Positions 8,112-18,109 of a stretch of 64,000 bases of DNA are shown here, piece after piece. Position 1 is the first letter of the stretch; every line of letters starts with the position of its first letter. Location of the stretch: NCBI RefSeq assembly GCF_008386505.1, contig NZ_VUNZ01000001.1, positions 62,001 to 126,000 on the forward strand. Reading direction: 5' to 3'. Source of the DNA: Chryseobacterium sediminis (GTDB lineage Bacteria; Bacteroidota; Bacteroidia; Flavobacteriales; Weeksellaceae). A program made the position numbers and the translations under genes. A model generated the notes under the pieces. That model saw nothing but the letters and a program-made list of their open reading frames with translations, did not search any database and was not told where the DNA came from.

Positions 8112-8336
8112 ATGTACCCATTCAATTTCGATTATTCATGCTGGAGCAGCAGACTTGGAGATCAGCAGGTTTGCAGGGAGGCAATGGTGTATAATTCCGG
8201 ATTACAAAAATCGGATAAAACAAATCCGTTTCCTTTTGATTTCCTTTTTACCAAAAGTGGCTATTGCTATGCCGATTCAAGGTTTTTTGTAAACAAATTT
8301 CAACTAAACAATAAATATTATAATGACTACAAGTGA
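8112..8336 (+). CDS. Possible 74-residue leader ORF between riboswitch 1 and prpB
   Basis: An ORF starting [11 protein letters not shown], rich in Phe, Tyr and Asn, with no known family. Its ATG is preceded by a sequence resembling that before the metE ATG (TTTAATCAATATAAAAAGTTAAAAAATG against TTTATCAATAAG...AAAAAGTTTAAAAATG), so it occupies the position of the riboswitch-controlled start. Its stop at 8334-8336 overlaps the first 14 bases of prpB. Translation of this ORF could couple the riboswitch to prpB. It may instead be chance open sequence in a long leader. Confidence 0.4.
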   Translation: MYPFNFDYSCWSSRLGDQQVCREAMVYNSGLQKSDKTNPFPFDFLFTKSGYCYADSRFFVNKFQLNNKYYNDYK

Positions 8337-9219
8337 AAGTTTGAAGTCTCCCGGTATGAAATTTCGGGAGGCCATGCGAAAAGAAAGTCCTCTTCAGATT
8401 GTTGGAGCCATTAATGCCAATCATGCGTTGTTAGCGCAGCAGGCAGGTTTTAATGCTATTTATCTTTCAGGAGGCGGTGTTGCCGCTGGTTCTCTGGGGA
8501 TTCCGGATTTAGGAATTACCACACTGGAAGATGTATTGATTGATGTTCAGCGTATCACAAATGTTTGTGACCTGCCCCTCATGGTAGATGTTGATACCGG
8601 ATTCGGACCTTCGGCATTTAATGTGGCAAGAACTGTAAAATCACTGATTAAAGCTGGAGCTGCGGCCCTGCATATTGAAGATCAGGTAGGTGCAAAACGC
8701 TGTGGACATCGCCCGGGAAAAGAAGTGGTAACCAAAGAAGAAATGGTAGACAGGCTGAAAGCTGCTGCAGATGCCCGTACCGATGAAAATTTTGTCATTG
8801 GAGCCCGTACTGATGCGTTTGCTAATGAAGGATTAGAAAAAACATTGGAAAGAGCAGTAGCTTATAAAGACGCTGGAGCAGATTTCATTTTTGCAGAAGC
8901 CGTTCCGGATTTAAGCTTTTATCAAAAGTTTGTTGAAGCTACAGGAGTTCCTGTACTGGCCAATATTACAGAATTCGGGATGATCAGAATGTACACGGTG
9001 GAAGAATTAAAAAATGCAGGTGTGGGACTGATTCTCTATCCGCTTTCTGCTTTCCGTGCTGCTAATAAAGCGGCTCAAAATGTATATGAACACCTTCGTA
9101 AAGACGGAACACAGGCCAATGTCTTAGATACCATGCAAACAAGGGAAGAACTTTACCAAAGCATTGGATACTACGATTATGAACAAAAATTAGACAACCT
9201 TTTTAAACAAAATAATTGA
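8323..9219 (+). CDS. prpB: 2-methylisocitrate lyase
   Basis: Cleaves 2-methylisocitrate to pyruvate and succinate, the last step of the 2-methylcitrate cycle. The 298-residue length fits PrpB. Visible motifs are the substrate loop K-R-C-G-H-R at about residues 126-131, the metal-binding D-V-D-T-G-F-G, and E-D-Q preceding the loop, all typical of the isocitrate lyase/PEP mutase superfamily. The K-R-C-G-H-R form and lack of the long isocitrate-lyase insert favour PrpB over AceA. First enzyme gene after cobalamin riboswitch 1, with prpC two bases downstream, so a tight operon. Confidence 0.95.
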   Translation: MTTSESLKSPGMKFREAMRKESPLQIVGAINANHALLAQQAGFNAIYLSGGGVAAGSLGIPDLGITTLEDVLIDVQRITNVCDLPLMVDVDTGFGPSAFNVARTVKSLIKAGAAALHIEDQVGAKRCGHRPGKEVVTKEEMVDRLKAAADARTDENFVIGARTDAFANEGLEKTLERAVAYKDAGADFIFAEAVPDLSFYQKFVEATGVPVLANITEFGMIRMYTVEELKNAGVGLILYPLSAFRAANKAAQNVYEHLRKDGTQANVLDTMQTREELYQSIGYYDYEQKLDNLFKQNN

Positions 9220-9221
9220 TA

Positions 9222-10376
9222 ATGTCAACTAACAGTGAACCCACATTTAAGCCTAAAAAAAGCGTTGCGCTTTCAGGGGTAGCAGCAGGTAATACTGCTC
9301 TTTGCAGTGTCGGAAAAAGTGGAAATGATCTTCATTACAGAGGATATGATATTCTGGATCTTGCAGAGAAAGCACAATTTGAAGAAGTAGCTTATCTTTT
9401 GATCTACGGACAGCTGCCTACCGGAGCGCAATTGAAAAACTATAAAGCCAAGTTAAAATCTTTGAGAGGTCTACCTCATTCTGTAAGAAATATTCTTAAG
9501 AGTATTCCTGCTGCTGCCCATCCAATGGATGTGATGCGTTCCATGGTTTCCGCTATCGGAAGTATTCAGCCGGAAAAAGATGATCATAATATGGCGGGAG
9601 CAAGGGATATTGCAGATAAATTATTGGCATCTTTCAGCTCAGGTCTGCTATACTGGTATCACTATACCCATAATGGAAAAGAAATTGACGTAGAAACCGA
9701 TGATGATACTATAGGAGGGCATTTCCTTCACTTACTGCATGGGAAAAAACCTGCAGATTCCTGGGTGAAAGCAATGGAAATCTCGTTAAACCTCTATGCA
9801 GAACATGAATTTAATGCCTCAACATTTACCAGCCGTGTCATTGCCGGAACAGGATCTGATATTTACTCTGCCATTACCGGAGCAATTGGTGCTTTGAGAG
9901 GACCTAAGCATGGAGGAGCTAATGAAGTTGCTTTTGAAATCCAAAGCCGTTATAACTCTCCGGATGAAGCAGAAAAGGATATTCGCCAACGTATTGCGAA
10001 CAAAGAAGTAATTATCGGATTTGGGCATCCGGTGTACACCATTTCAGATCCGAGAAACGTAGTCATCAAAAAGGTGGCTAAAGAACTTTCAGAAGAAGCG
10101 GGAGATATGCTGCTGTATAATATTGCTGAAAGATTGGAAACAATCATGTGGGAAGAAAAGAAAATGTTCCCGAACCTGGATTGGTTCTCCGCTGTTTCTT
10201 ACCACCTGATGGGAGTTCCTACCCTGATGTTTACTCCGTTATTTGTTATCTCAAGAGTGACCGGATGGAGCGCCCACATTATAGAACAGAGACAGGATGG
10301 AAAGATTATCCGCCCAAGTGCCAACTACACAGGGCCGGAAAACAAAGAATTTGTGTCTATCAACGACCGGAAATAA
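9222..10376 (+). CDS. prpC: 2-methylcitrate synthase
   Basis: Condenses propionyl-CoA with oxaloacetate to 2-methylcitrate; citrate synthase family. I start at the ATG at 9222, two bases after the prpB stop, rather than the in-frame TTG six bases earlier, giving 384 residues, close to known PrpC. Visible are the G-P-K-H-G-G-A-N-E substrate motif (His about 233), G-F-G-H-P-V-Y (His about 270) and the following D-P-R-N. The compact size and G-F-G-H-P-V-Y motif fit the PrpC/citrate synthase 2 group better than the large hexameric citrate synthases. Cytosolic; works with PrpB and PrpD on either side. Confidence 0.94.
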   Translation: MSTNSEPTFKPKKSVALSGVAAGNTALCSVGKSGNDLHYRGYDILDLAEKAQFEEVAYLLIYGQLPTGAQLKNYKAKLKSLRGLPHSVRNILKSIPAAAHPMDVMRSMVSAIGSIQPEKDDHNMAGARDIADKLLASFSSGLLYWYHYTHNGKEIDVETDDDTIGGHFLHLLHGKKPADSWVKAMEISLNLYAEHEFNASTFTSRVIAGTGSDIYSAITGAIGALRGPKHGGANEVAFEIQSRYNSPDEAEKDIRQRIANKEVIIGFGHPVYTISDPRNVVIKKVAKELSEEAGDMLLYNIAERLETIMWEEKKMFPNLDWFSAVSYHLMGVPTLMFTPLFVISRVTGWSAHIIEQRQDGKIIRPSANYTGPENKEFVSINDRK

Positions 10377-10464
10377 TGAAGGACATCGGAAATGAAAAGA
10401 AATAATTCATTTTCAATTTTTCCCTCTTAACTTTTAATTAATTAAAATTTTTCAACAATAAAAA

Positions 10465-11916
10465 ATGAGTTCACACATCTCAAACGAAAGACCGCAACCC
10501 GATCAGGTATTAACAGACATTGCAGACTATGTCTTAAACTACGAAATTAAAAATGACCTGGCATGGAAGACCGCTCATTACTGTCTTCTGGACACGATCG
10601 GCTGTGGTCTGGAAGCATTGACTTACCCGGCATGTACAAAACTTTTAGGACCTGTGGTAAAAGGTACTGTAGTTCCTAACGGAGCAAAAGTACCAGGTAC
10701 CCAATTCCAGCTGGATCCCATTCAGGCAGCGTTCAATATCGGAGCCATCATTCGTTGGCTGGATTTCAATGATACATGGCTGGCGGCAGAATGGGGGCAT
10801 CCTTCTGATAATCTTGGAGGAATTTTAGCAACTGCAGACTGGTTATCCAGAACAAATATTGCCGAAGGAAAATCACCTTTAAAAATGAAGCAGGTATTGG
10901 AAGCAATGATCATGGCCCACGAAATTCAGGGAGTAATGGCACTGGAAAATTCATTCAACAAAGTAGGACTGGACCACGTTTTATTGGTAAAGCTTGCTTC
11001 CACAGCAGTTGTAGGGAAGCTGATTGGGTTAAACCGTGATGAAATTATCAATGCCGTATCGCTGGCTTTTGTGGACGGACAGTCTTTAAGAACTTACCGC
11101 CACGCTCCCAATACAGGTTCCCGTAAATCTTGGGCAGCAGGAGATGCTACATCAAGAGCGGTACGCCTTGCTCTGATTGCAAAAACAGGAGAAATGGGCT
11201 ATCCATCTGTACTGACAGCAAAAACATGGGGATTCTATGATGTTTCCTTCAAAGGGAATGAATTCAAATTCCAGAGAGAATACAGTTCTTACGTAATGGA
11301 AAACGTACTCTTTAAAATTTCCTTCCCTGCAGAATTTCACTCGCAGACCGCAGTAGAAGCGGCAATGACATTACATGCAACTTTAAGAGACCTTGGAAAA
11401 ACAACAAATGATATCAAAAAAATTACCATCCGTACCCATGAAGCCGCTATTAGAATTATTGATAAAAAAGGGCCGTTAAATAATCCTGCTGATCGTGACC
11501 ACTGTATTCAATATATGGTAGCTGTACCATTGATTCATGGAAGACTGACTGCCGCTGATTATGAAGATAACATTGCTTCGGACCCAAGAATTGATGTGCT
11601 TCGTGACAAAATTGAATGCGTAGAAGATGTTCAGTTTACAGCTGATTATCACGATCCGGAAAAACGTTCCATTGCCAATGCGATGACGGTAGAACTTAAT
11701 GACGGAACTGTTTTAGACGAAATAGTGGTAGAATATCCTATTGGCCACAAACGCAGAAGAGACGAAGGAATTCCTGAACTGATCAAGAAATATAAAGTGA
11801 ACCTTGCCCGTATTTTCCCGGAAAAACAGCAAAGAACGATTCTTGAAAATTCATTGGAATATGACACCTTGGTGAATCTTAACGTCAATGAATTTGTAGA
11901 TCTTTTAGTCATTTAA
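10465..11916 (+). CDS. prpD: 2-methylcitrate dehydratase (MmgE/PrpD family)
   Basis: Dehydrates 2-methylcitrate to 2-methyl-cis-aconitate. At 483 residues it matches the length of enterobacterial PrpD. Recognisable family stretches are [12 protein letters not shown] near residue 45, R-W-L-D-F-N-D-T-W near 95, and A-E-F-H-S-Q-T-A near 293. No AcnD/PrpF pair is seen, so this is the PrpD version of the cycle; rehydration to 2-methylisocitrate would rely on an aconitase encoded elsewhere. It follows prpC by 88 bases, still in the same direction and without a terminator. Confidence 0.95.
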   Translation: MSSHISNERPQPDQVLTDIADYVLNYEIKNDLAWKTAHYCLLDTIGCGLEALTYPACTKLLGPVVKGTVVPNGAKVPGTQFQLDPIQAAFNIGAIIRWLDFNDTWLAAEWGHPSDNLGGILATADWLSRTNIAEGKSPLKMKQVLEAMIMAHEIQGVMALENSFNKVGLDHVLLVKLASTAVVGKLIGLNRDEIINAVSLAFVDGQSLRTYRHAPNTGSRKSWAAGDATSRAVRLALIAKTGEMGYPSVLTAKTWGFYDVSFKGNEFKFQREYSSYVMENVLFKISFPAEFHSQTAVEAAMTLHATLRDLGKTTNDIKKITIRTHEAAIRIIDKKGPLNNPADRDHCIQYMVAVPLIHGRLTAADYEDNIASDPRIDVLRDKIECVEDVQFTADYHDPEKRSIANAMTVELNDGTVLDEIVVEYPIGHKRRRDEGIPELIKKYKVNLARIFPEKQQRTILENSLEYDTLVNLNVNEFVDLLVI

Positions 11917-11928
11917 AATCAATAAGAA

Positions 11929-11999
11929 AATGGAGAATTGAATATCAGAACTTTTTAATGAATAGTCGATATTTTTTGAAAAATGATCAATTCTCCATT
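11929..11999. repeat. Intergenic inverted repeat between prpD and mmsA
   Basis: AATGGAGAATTGA at 11929-11941 and TCAATTCTCCATT at 11987-11999 are perfect 13-base inverted copies. Related GAAAATRGAGAATTGA-like sequences recur in other spacers of this operon (see 18027-18097). It could form an RNA hairpin but has no following T-run, so it is probably not a terminator. Confidence 0.7.
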
Positions 12000-12049
12000 C
12001 TCATTTTTATGACTAGAACTTTCAATGATCCATTTTTAATTTAAAAACT

Positions 12050-13546
12050 ATGTCACAAAAAATAAAAATATTAATCAATGGAAATTTTACAGAAAGTAAA
12101 ACAAAAAACTATCTTCCTGTAGAAAACCCTGCTTCACAGGAAATCCTTGCAGAAGTTCCCCTCACGGAATTATCTGAAATAGATGAAGCTATTGAAGCAG
12201 CAGCAGAAGCTTTCAAAATATGGAAAGAAGTTGCCACTCCGGAAAGAGCAAGACTATTCCTGAAATACCAGCATCTTTTGAAAGAACATCAGAAAGAAAT
12301 TGCGGAAATCCTTTCCAAAGAAAACGGAAAAACCTTCGCAGATGCTATGGGAGACGTGTGGCGCGGCATAGAAGTCGTAGAGCATGCCTGCAATATTCCG
12401 ACCCTGATGATGGGAGAAACAGTAGAAAATGTAGCAAGAGGGGTAGACACCTACAGCTATATTCAGCCTCTTGGGGTCTGTGCGGGAATTACTCCTTTCA
12501 ACTTCCCGGCCATGATTCCTTTGTGGATGTTTCCTATGGCGATAGCATGTGGTAATACCTTTATTTTAAAACCTTCAGAGCAGACTCCTATGACCTCCAT
12601 GAAAATGGCAGAGCTGTTTTTGGAGGCAGGTTTTCCTAAAGGTGTTTTAAATATTGTTCATGGCAGCAAAGATCAGGTAAATCATATTTTGAATCACGCT
12701 GATATCAGAGCTATTTCATTTGTAGGTTCTGTACCGGTTGCAGAACATGTTTACCGCACAGGAACCGATAATCTGAAAAGAGTTCAGGCTTTTGGCGGTG
12801 CTAAAAATCATATGGTGGTCATGCCGGATGCCAATAAAAGTCAGGTGATCAATAATCTGGTGGGAGCTTCTTGTGGCGCTGCCGGTCAACGTTGTATGGC
12901 TATCAGTGTTGCTGTATTGGTAGGAGAGGCACAAAACTGGGCAGAAGATATTAAAACAGCTTTAAGTACAGTTAAACCAGGAGTTTGGTCTGATGACTCT
13001 GCTGCATTTGGCCCGTTGATCAATAAACAATCCAAAGATAAAGTGTTAAGGCTGATCCAAAGTGCTTACGACCAGGGAGCAGAGGTGATGCTGGATGGAA
13101 GCCAATGTACCGTAGAAGGTTATGAAAACGGATATTTTGTAGGACCTACCTTATTTAGCAATGTTTCTGTGGATATGGATATCTATAAAGAAGAGATTTT
13201 TGGGCCCGCATTGCTGTTATTAAAGGCAGACACCTTAGATGAGGCGATCAGAATCATTAATGAAAACCCATACGGAAACGGAACCTCAATTTTTACCAAC
13301 TCAGGAGCTGCCGCAAGAAAATTCCAGCATGAAATTGAAGTAGGGCAGATTGGAGTTAACCTTCCGATTCCTGTTCCACTGCCGTTTTTCTCTTTTACAG
13401 GATGGCGGAAATCATTCTTTGGTGATCTGCATTCTTACGGAAAACAAGGCGTTCGCTTCTACACTGAAACCAAAACCATTACGGCCCGTTGGTTTGAAGA
13501 AGATGTGCCGGGAGGAAGTGTAAATATGACCATCAATCTGAAATAA
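12050..13546 (+). CDS. mmsA: CoA-acylating methylmalonate-semialdehyde dehydrogenase
   Basis: Oxidises methylmalonate semialdehyde to propionyl-CoA with NAD and CoA, the last step of valine breakdown. The 498-residue aldehyde-dehydrogenase fold shows [12 protein letters not shown] near residues 150-161, the catalytic cysteine in G-Q-R-C-M-A near 283, and the diagnostic tail [16 protein letters not shown], which is characteristic of MmsA rather than other aldehyde dehydrogenases. Its product feeds PrpC encoded upstream, which explains the joint locus. Confidence 0.95.
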   Translation: MSQKIKILINGNFTESKTKNYLPVENPASQEILAEVPLTELSEIDEAIEAAAEAFKIWKEVATPERARLFLKYQHLLKEHQKEIAEILSKENGKTFADAMGDVWRGIEVVEHACNIPTLMMGETVENVARGVDTYSYIQPLGVCAGITPFNFPAMIPLWMFPMAIACGNTFILKPSEQTPMTSMKMAELFLEAGFPKGVLNIVHGSKDQVNHILNHADIRAISFVGSVPVAEHVYRTGTDNLKRVQAFGGAKNHMVVMPDANKSQVINNLVGASCGAAGQRCMAISVAVLVGEAQNWAEDIKTALSTVKPGVWSDDSAAFGPLINKQSKDKVLRLIQSAYDQGAEVMLDGSQCTVEGYENGYFVGPTLFSNVSVDMDIYKEEIFGPALLLLKADTLDEAIRIINENPYGNGTSIFTNSGAAARKFQHEIEVGQIGVNLPIPVPLPFFSFTGWRKSFFGDLHSYGKQGVRFYTETKTITARWFEEDVPGGSVNMTINLK

Positions 13547-13650
13547 AGAAAAGCAGGTAATTGAAATGATTTTACTTCTCAATTATCTACTTTTTACTTT
13601 TAATTATTCATTCTCAGTTTTCAATTCAAATAAATTTTCAATTCAATACT

Positions 13651-14811
13651 ATGGAATTTAACCTAAATGAAGATCAGCTCGCATTTCAGGATGCTGCGAG
13701 AAAGTTTGCTGAAAAAGAACTGTTTCCATACGCTTCAGAATGGGATGCTGAAAAGAAATTTCCCAAAGAAGCTATTGTTAAGGCCGGAGAATTGGGTTTC
13801 TGCGGAGTATACACCAGTGAGGAAGCCGGAGGACTGGGATTGTCACGGCTGGATGCTGCCATTATATTTGAAGAATTAGCAGCTGCATGTCCTTCTACCA
13901 CTGCCTATATTACCATACACAACATGGTTTCATGGATGATTGATGAATTTGGAAATGATGAAATCAGAAAAAACTTATGTCCGGATCTGGCATCAGGCAA
14001 ACTTCTGGGTTCTTATTGTCTTACCGAACCGGGTTCAGGCTCCGATGCAGCAGGTCTGAAAACGACAGCTGTCAAAAGAGGGAACAAATATATCATTAAC
14101 GGAACCAAAGCGTTTATTTCCGGAGCAGGTGAAAGTGATATATTAATTGTCATGGCCCGCACGGGAGATTCCGGTACCAAAGGAATTAGTGCATTTGTAG
14201 TACATGCCGATGCTCCGGGAATCAGTTTCGGAGAAAAAGAAAAAAAGCTGGGTTGGAATACACAGCCGACCCGTTTTGTGTTTTTAGATCATGTGGAGGT
14301 AGAGGAGAAATATCTTTTAGGTACATTAGGGGAAGGATTTAAAATAGCTCTGAAAGGACTGGATGGAGGCCGTATCAATATCGGTACATGTTCCGTTGGA
14401 GCAGCACAGGGAGCAATTAATCAGGCTCAGCGCTATATGCATGAAAGGCAGCAATTCGGAAAATCTTTGGCCCAGTTTCAGTCTCTTCAGTTTAAAATTG
14501 CAGATATGGTGACGGAGTTGGTTGCAGCCCGTCAAATGGTACAGCTGGCAGCATTTAAACTTGATTCCAAAGATCTCAATGCCACTACTTATTGTGCTAT
14601 GGCGAAAAGACTGGCTACGGATATGAGCTTTAATATCTGTAACGAGGCTCTTCAGATTTTAGGCGGCTATGGCTGTACACAGGATTTCCCGGTTGAAAGG
14701 CTGATGCGTGATGCCAGAGTACATCAGGTAGTAGAAGGAACGAATGAAATTATGAAACTCGTGATTTCAAGAAAGATACTAGAAGAAGGAGCTACTTTGC
14801 AAATAAGATGA
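13651..14811 (+). CDS. Acyl-CoA dehydrogenase, probably isobutyryl-CoA dehydrogenase
   Basis: A 386-residue FAD-dependent acyl-CoA dehydrogenase. It shows Y-C-L-T-E-P-G-S-G-S-D (FAD/substrate region, about residues 126-136), the signature I-L-G-G-Y-G-C near 336, and the catalytic glutamate in V-V-E-G-T-N-E-I-M-K near 365. The family member is suggested by context: mmsA upstream and HIBYL-CoA hydrolase, mmsB and an enoyl-CoA hydratase downstream make isobutyryl-CoA (from valine) the natural substrate. A short/branched-chain or butyryl-CoA specificity cannot be excluded from sequence alone. Confidence 0.88.
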   Translation: MEFNLNEDQLAFQDAARKFAEKELFPYASEWDAEKKFPKEAIVKAGELGFCGVYTSEEAGGLGLSRLDAAIIFEELAAACPSTTAYITIHNMVSWMIDEFGNDEIRKNLCPDLASGKLLGSYCLTEPGSGSDAAGLKTTAVKRGNKYIINGTKAFISGAGESDILIVMARTGDSGTKGISAFVVHADAPGISFGEKEKKLGWNTQPTRFVFLDHVEVEEKYLLGTLGEGFKIALKGLDGGRINIGTCSVGAAQGAINQAQRYMHERQQFGKSLAQFQSLQFKIADMVTELVAARQMVQLAAFKLDSKDLNATTYCAMAKRLATDMSFNICNEALQILGGYGCTQDFPVERLMRDARVHQVVEGTNEIMKLVISRKILEEGATLQIR

Positions 14812-14854
14812 TAAACAGATTTTCATTACTATAGATCTTTAGTGTTTAACTTAG

Positions 14855-15097
14855 AAGTTGTCTAAACTTTACCAAACCACAAAAGTCACAAAAGTTTTAA
14901 ACACTTAAGTTTTTTCAGAGCCAGGTTTTATGCATAATAAGTACACCTAAGTTTTGTGAAAATCAAAGATTTTCATCTTATGTGAACTTTTCTGAGGTAT
15001 TATTTTAAACTTACTTAAGTGAACTAAAGTGTTTTAAAATAATAGCTTTTGTGCCTTTTGTGGTTAAAAATAATCAATATAAAAGTTTAGACAATTT
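14855..15097. repeat. 243-bp imperfect palindrome (MITE-like or cruciform element)
   Basis: The outer arms AAGTTGTCTAAACTTT (14855-14870) and AAAGTTTAGACAATTT (15082-15097) are inverted copies with one mismatch. The next arms also pair: CCACAAAAGTCACAAAAG (from 14877) with CTTTTGTGCCTTTTGTGG (ending near 15063), then TTTTAAACACTT with AAAGTGTTTTAAAA. The centre has its own hairpin, GAAAATC/GATTTTC near 14958-14975. No ORF or transposase is inside. It fills the gap between the acyl-CoA dehydrogenase and HIBYL-CoA hydrolase genes. Confidence 0.75.
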
Positions 15098-15124
15098 TTT
15101 AATAATAATTTTCAATTAAATACC

Positions 15125-16222
15125 ATGAATGTAATTATAACAGAAATAAAAAATAAGGTCGGAATTATTACCCTGAATTCAGAGAAAACGCTCAATTCGC
15201 TGTCATTGGAAATGATAGAAGAGCTGAAAACTGTCTTAGAAGACTGGAAAACCTCTGATGAAGTAGCCTGCATATTCCTTCAGGGAGCCGGCGAAAAAGC
15301 ATTCTGTGCAGGTGGTGATGTAAGAAAATTACATGATGCTATAATTGCACAGCGAAAAATAGATGGCACAAAGGTTCCACAGGATTGTTTCGATTTCTTT
15401 TCAAAAGAATATCAGGTAGACTATGCTATTCATACTTACCCAAAACCTGTCATTGTATGGGGACACGGAATCGTCATGGGAGGCGGAATTGGCCTGATGG
15501 TCGGAGCCTCACACCGCATCGTTACTGAAAGAAGTAAGTTGGCAATGCCTGAAATTACAATCGGTCTGTATCCTGACGTGGGTGCAACCTGGTTTTTGAA
15601 TAAAATGCCTTCTGCCTATGGAATTTATTTAGGATTAACAGGTGCAAGACTGGACGGAGCAGATTGTAAATTCTTAGGGCTGGCAGATTATTATATAGAA
15701 TCCTCTTCAAAAGAAGCTATTCTGAATGCCCTTCAACAGGCAGACTGGAACGGAGCATCTCATAAAACCGTTTCCGATATCCTGGAAAATATTTCAAAAG
15801 AAGCCTTCATTCCCGAATCTCAGGCGGAATTACACGCATCTTTTATCAAACAGTTTGAAGAAGTCAATTCTCCAGAAGATTTCAGAAAAATATTGATTAG
15901 CCATACTGATAAAGATGAATGGATCAATAACGGTGTGAAAAGCTTTCAAGCCGGATCTCCAAGCTCAGCACATATTATTTTCAGACAATTGAAACAAGGT
16001 GAAAATTTAAGTCTTGAGGAGGTTTTTCAAGCTGAACTTAATTTGTCCTGCCAATGCTGTATTCACCCTGATTTTGCTGAAGGAGTAAGAGCATTATTGG
16101 TAGATAAAGATATGTCTCCGAAATGGCATCCCGCAGCATGGGAAGATATTACGGAAGAATGGATAGATTCCTACTTTAAAGAATTAAAAATGGCAAACGA
16201 AACATTGAGAATGGAGATTTAA
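15125..16222 (+). CDS. 3-hydroxyisobutyryl-CoA hydrolase (enoyl-CoA hydratase superfamily)
   Basis: Hydrolyses 3-hydroxyisobutyryl-CoA to free 3-hydroxyisobutyrate. At 365 residues it has the ~100-residue C-terminal extension that separates HIBYL-CoA hydrolases from true enoyl-CoA hydratases (~260). Visible are the oxyanion-hole motifs A-F-C-A-G-G-D-V-R near 59-67 and H-G-I-V-M-G-G-G-I-G near 114-123, plus the hydrolase-type P-E-I-T-I-G-L-Y-P-D-V-G-A near 142-154. It lies between the acyl-CoA dehydrogenase and 3-hydroxyisobutyrate dehydrogenase genes, matching pathway order. Confidence 0.92.
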   Translation: MNVIITEIKNKVGIITLNSEKTLNSLSLEMIEELKTVLEDWKTSDEVACIFLQGAGEKAFCAGGDVRKLHDAIIAQRKIDGTKVPQDCFDFFSKEYQVDYAIHTYPKPVIVWGHGIVMGGGIGLMVGASHRIVTERSKLAMPEITIGLYPDVGATWFLNKMPSAYGIYLGLTGARLDGADCKFLGLADYYIESSSKEAILNALQQADWNGASHKTVSDILENISKEAFIPESQAELHASFIKQFEEVNSPEDFRKILISHTDKDEWINNGVKSFQAGSPSSAHIIFRQLKQGENLSLEEVFQAELNLSCQCCIHPDFAEGVRALLVDKDMSPKWHPAAWEDITEEWIDSYFKELKMANETLRMEI

Positions 16223-16277
16223 GTATTGAAAATAGAGAATTTTGAACTATCAACTTTAAGCTTTAAACTAAAAAATT

Positions 16278-17162
16278 ATGTCAAATATAGCATTCATAGG
16301 ATTAGGAAATATGGGTGGGCCTATGGCCGTTAACCTGATCAAAAAAGGTCATAACGTTGTAGGTTTTGACCTTTCGGAAGAAGCCTTAAAAATATTGGTG
16401 TCAGAAGGTGGACAGATTGCGGAATCTGCTGTAGCTGCCACTAAGGATGCGGATGTAGTGATTTCAATGTTGCCTTCTGGAAAGCACGTTGCTGATCTTT
16501 ATTCAGAAGAATTTATAAACAGTCTTAAACCAAACACATTATTGATAGACAGCAGTACCATTGATGCGGTTACAGCCCGTACAGTTGCTGAACTTGCTGT
16601 TTCAAAAGGCTGCAGAATGATAGATGCGCCTGTTTCCGGAGGAACAGCCGGCGCTCAGGCGGGTACACTAACCTTTATTGTCGGAGGCAAACAGGATGAT
16701 TATGAAAAAGCCCGTCCGATACTCAAGTGTATGGGACAGAATATATTTCATGCCGGAGATTCCGGAGCGGGACAGGTTGCTAAAATCTGTAATAATATGC
16801 TGCTGGCCATTCATATGATCGGAACTTCAGAGGCCATTAATCTGGGGGTGAAACATGGTCTTAATCCTCAGATTTTAAGCGAAATTATGCAGAAAAGTTC
16901 AGGGAAAAACTGGTCGCTGGATGTTTATAACCCTTATCCTGGAGTGATGGAAAATGCTCCGGCTTCCCGTAATTATTCCGGAGGTTTTGCCGTAGACCTG
17001 ATGACAAAAGATTTGGGCCTTGCCGCAGAAGCAGGATTGGAAACCAAAACATCCACACCACTCGGTAATACCGCATTGAATTTATACAGAATGTGGAGTG
17101 AATCCGGGAATGGGAAAACAGACTTTTCCAGCATTATTCAATTTCTAAACAGAGATCTTTAA
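16278..17162 (+). CDS. mmsB: 3-hydroxyisobutyrate dehydrogenase
   Basis: NAD-dependent oxidation of 3-hydroxyisobutyrate to methylmalonate semialdehyde, the substrate of MmsA. The 294-residue beta-hydroxyacid dehydrogenase shows the Rossmann start F-I-G-L-G-N-M-G-G-P-M at residues 5-15, the substrate motif D-A-P-V-S-G-G-T-A-G-A near 115-125 and the catalytic-lysine helix G-Q-V-A-K-I-C-N-N near 169-177. Related enzymes such as tartronate-semialdehyde reductase share these motifs, but the surrounding valine pathway genes settle the call. Confidence 0.93.
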   Translation: MSNIAFIGLGNMGGPMAVNLIKKGHNVVGFDLSEEALKILVSEGGQIAESAVAATKDADVVISMLPSGKHVADLYSEEFINSLKPNTLLIDSSTIDAVTARTVAELAVSKGCRMIDAPVSGGTAGAQAGTLTFIVGGKQDDYEKARPILKCMGQNIFHAGDSGAGQVAKICNNMLLAIHMIGTSEAINLGVKHGLNPQILSEIMQKSSGKNWSLDVYNPYPGVMENAPASRNYSGGFAVDLMTKDLGLAAEAGLETKTSTPLGNTALNLYRMWSESGNGKTDFSSIIQFLNRDL

Positions 17163-17237
17163 AAAATGAAAATAGAGCATAAACACCTTTCTATTCTCGC
17201 TTTTTAATAATTTTTAACTATCAACTATCAATTAAAA

Positions 17238-18020
17238 ATGACTTTCAAAACATTATTATATCAACAAAATGGACCTATCGGAATATTGACGATAAACCGT
17301 CCGCAGGCATTAAACGCTTTGAATGAACAGGTTTTACAGGAACTGAAATCATTTGCTGACCAGATAAGATCAGATAGAAATATCAGGGTGTTAATTATTA
17401 CCGGTTCCGGAGAAAAAGCTTTTGTTGCAGGAGCTGACATTAAGGCAATGCAAGAAATGACTCCTTCTGATGCAGAAACTTTTTCTATTGCCGCACAGAC
17501 TGCTTTTAACGCTATTGAAGAACTTCCTTTCGCTGTGATAGCCGCTGTAAACGGTTTTGCTTTGGGAGGAGGCTGTGAACTGGCATTGTCCTGTGATATT
17601 ATTCTGGCCAGTGGGAAAGCAAAATTTGGACTCCCTGAAGTGACATTAGGATTATTGCCTTGTTTTGGCGGAACCCAGCGTCTGCCAAGGGCTATTGGAT
17701 TATACAAAGCAAAGGAAATGGTTTTCTCCGGAGAATTTTATTCTGCGGAAGCCTGTAAAGATTTTGGTTTTGTCAACCACGTTTTTGCTCCCGAAGAATT
17801 AATGAACGAAGCCCAAAAACTGGCAGAAACAATTGCTGCCAAAGGACCTGTAGCCGTGTCAAAAGCAAAACAGTCTTTAAATACCGGATTTGAACTGCAT
17901 ATTACAGACGGATTGAAACAGGAAGCCTCTTTATTCGGAGAATTGTTTACAACAGAAGACCATCATGAAGGCATAGGAGCATTCATAGAAAAAAGAAATC
18001 CGAATTTTAAAGGAAATTAA
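17238..18020 (+). CDS. Enoyl-CoA hydratase, probably methacrylyl-CoA hydratase
   Basis: A standard 260-residue crotonase. Oxyanion-hole motifs are A-F-V-A-G-A-D-I-K near residues 60-68 and A-L-G-G-G-C-E-L-A near 107-115, and both catalytic glutamates are seen (E in G-G-C-E-L and E in G-L-P-E-V-T-L-G). In the valine route it would hydrate methacrylyl-CoA to 3-hydroxyisobutyryl-CoA, between the acyl-CoA dehydrogenase and the hydrolase. Broad-specificity short-chain hydratase activity is equally compatible with the sequence. Last gene of the operon, facing the Lrp-like regulator. Confidence 0.9.
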   Translation: MTFKTLLYQQNGPIGILTINRPQALNALNEQVLQELKSFADQIRSDRNIRVLIITGSGEKAFVAGADIKAMQEMTPSDAETFSIAAQTAFNAIEELPFAVIAAVNGFALGGGCELALSCDIILASGKAKFGLPEVTLGLLPCFGGTQRLPRAIGLYKAKEMVFSGEFYSAEACKDFGFVNHVFAPEELMNEAQKLAETIAAKGPVAVSKAKQSLNTGFELHITDGLKQEASLFGELFTTEDHHEGIGAFIEKRNPNFKGN

Positions 18021-18026
18021 TAGATT

Positions 18027-18097
18027 GGAAGATAGAGAATTGAAAATAATATGATTTAACTTAAGTACCATCTTCCATTTTCAATTCTCGATTTTCC
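18027..18097. repeat. Intergenic inverted repeat between ech and the Lrp-type gene
   Basis: GGAAGATAGAGAATTGAAAAT (18027-18047) and the inverse of 18077-18097 agree at 19 of 21 positions. It belongs to the same GAGAATTGA/TCAATTCTC family as 11929-11999. Lying between convergent genes, it could also serve as a bidirectional terminator, although the T-run is modest. Confidence 0.65.
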
Positions 18098-18109
18098 CAT
18101 TTTTATTGA

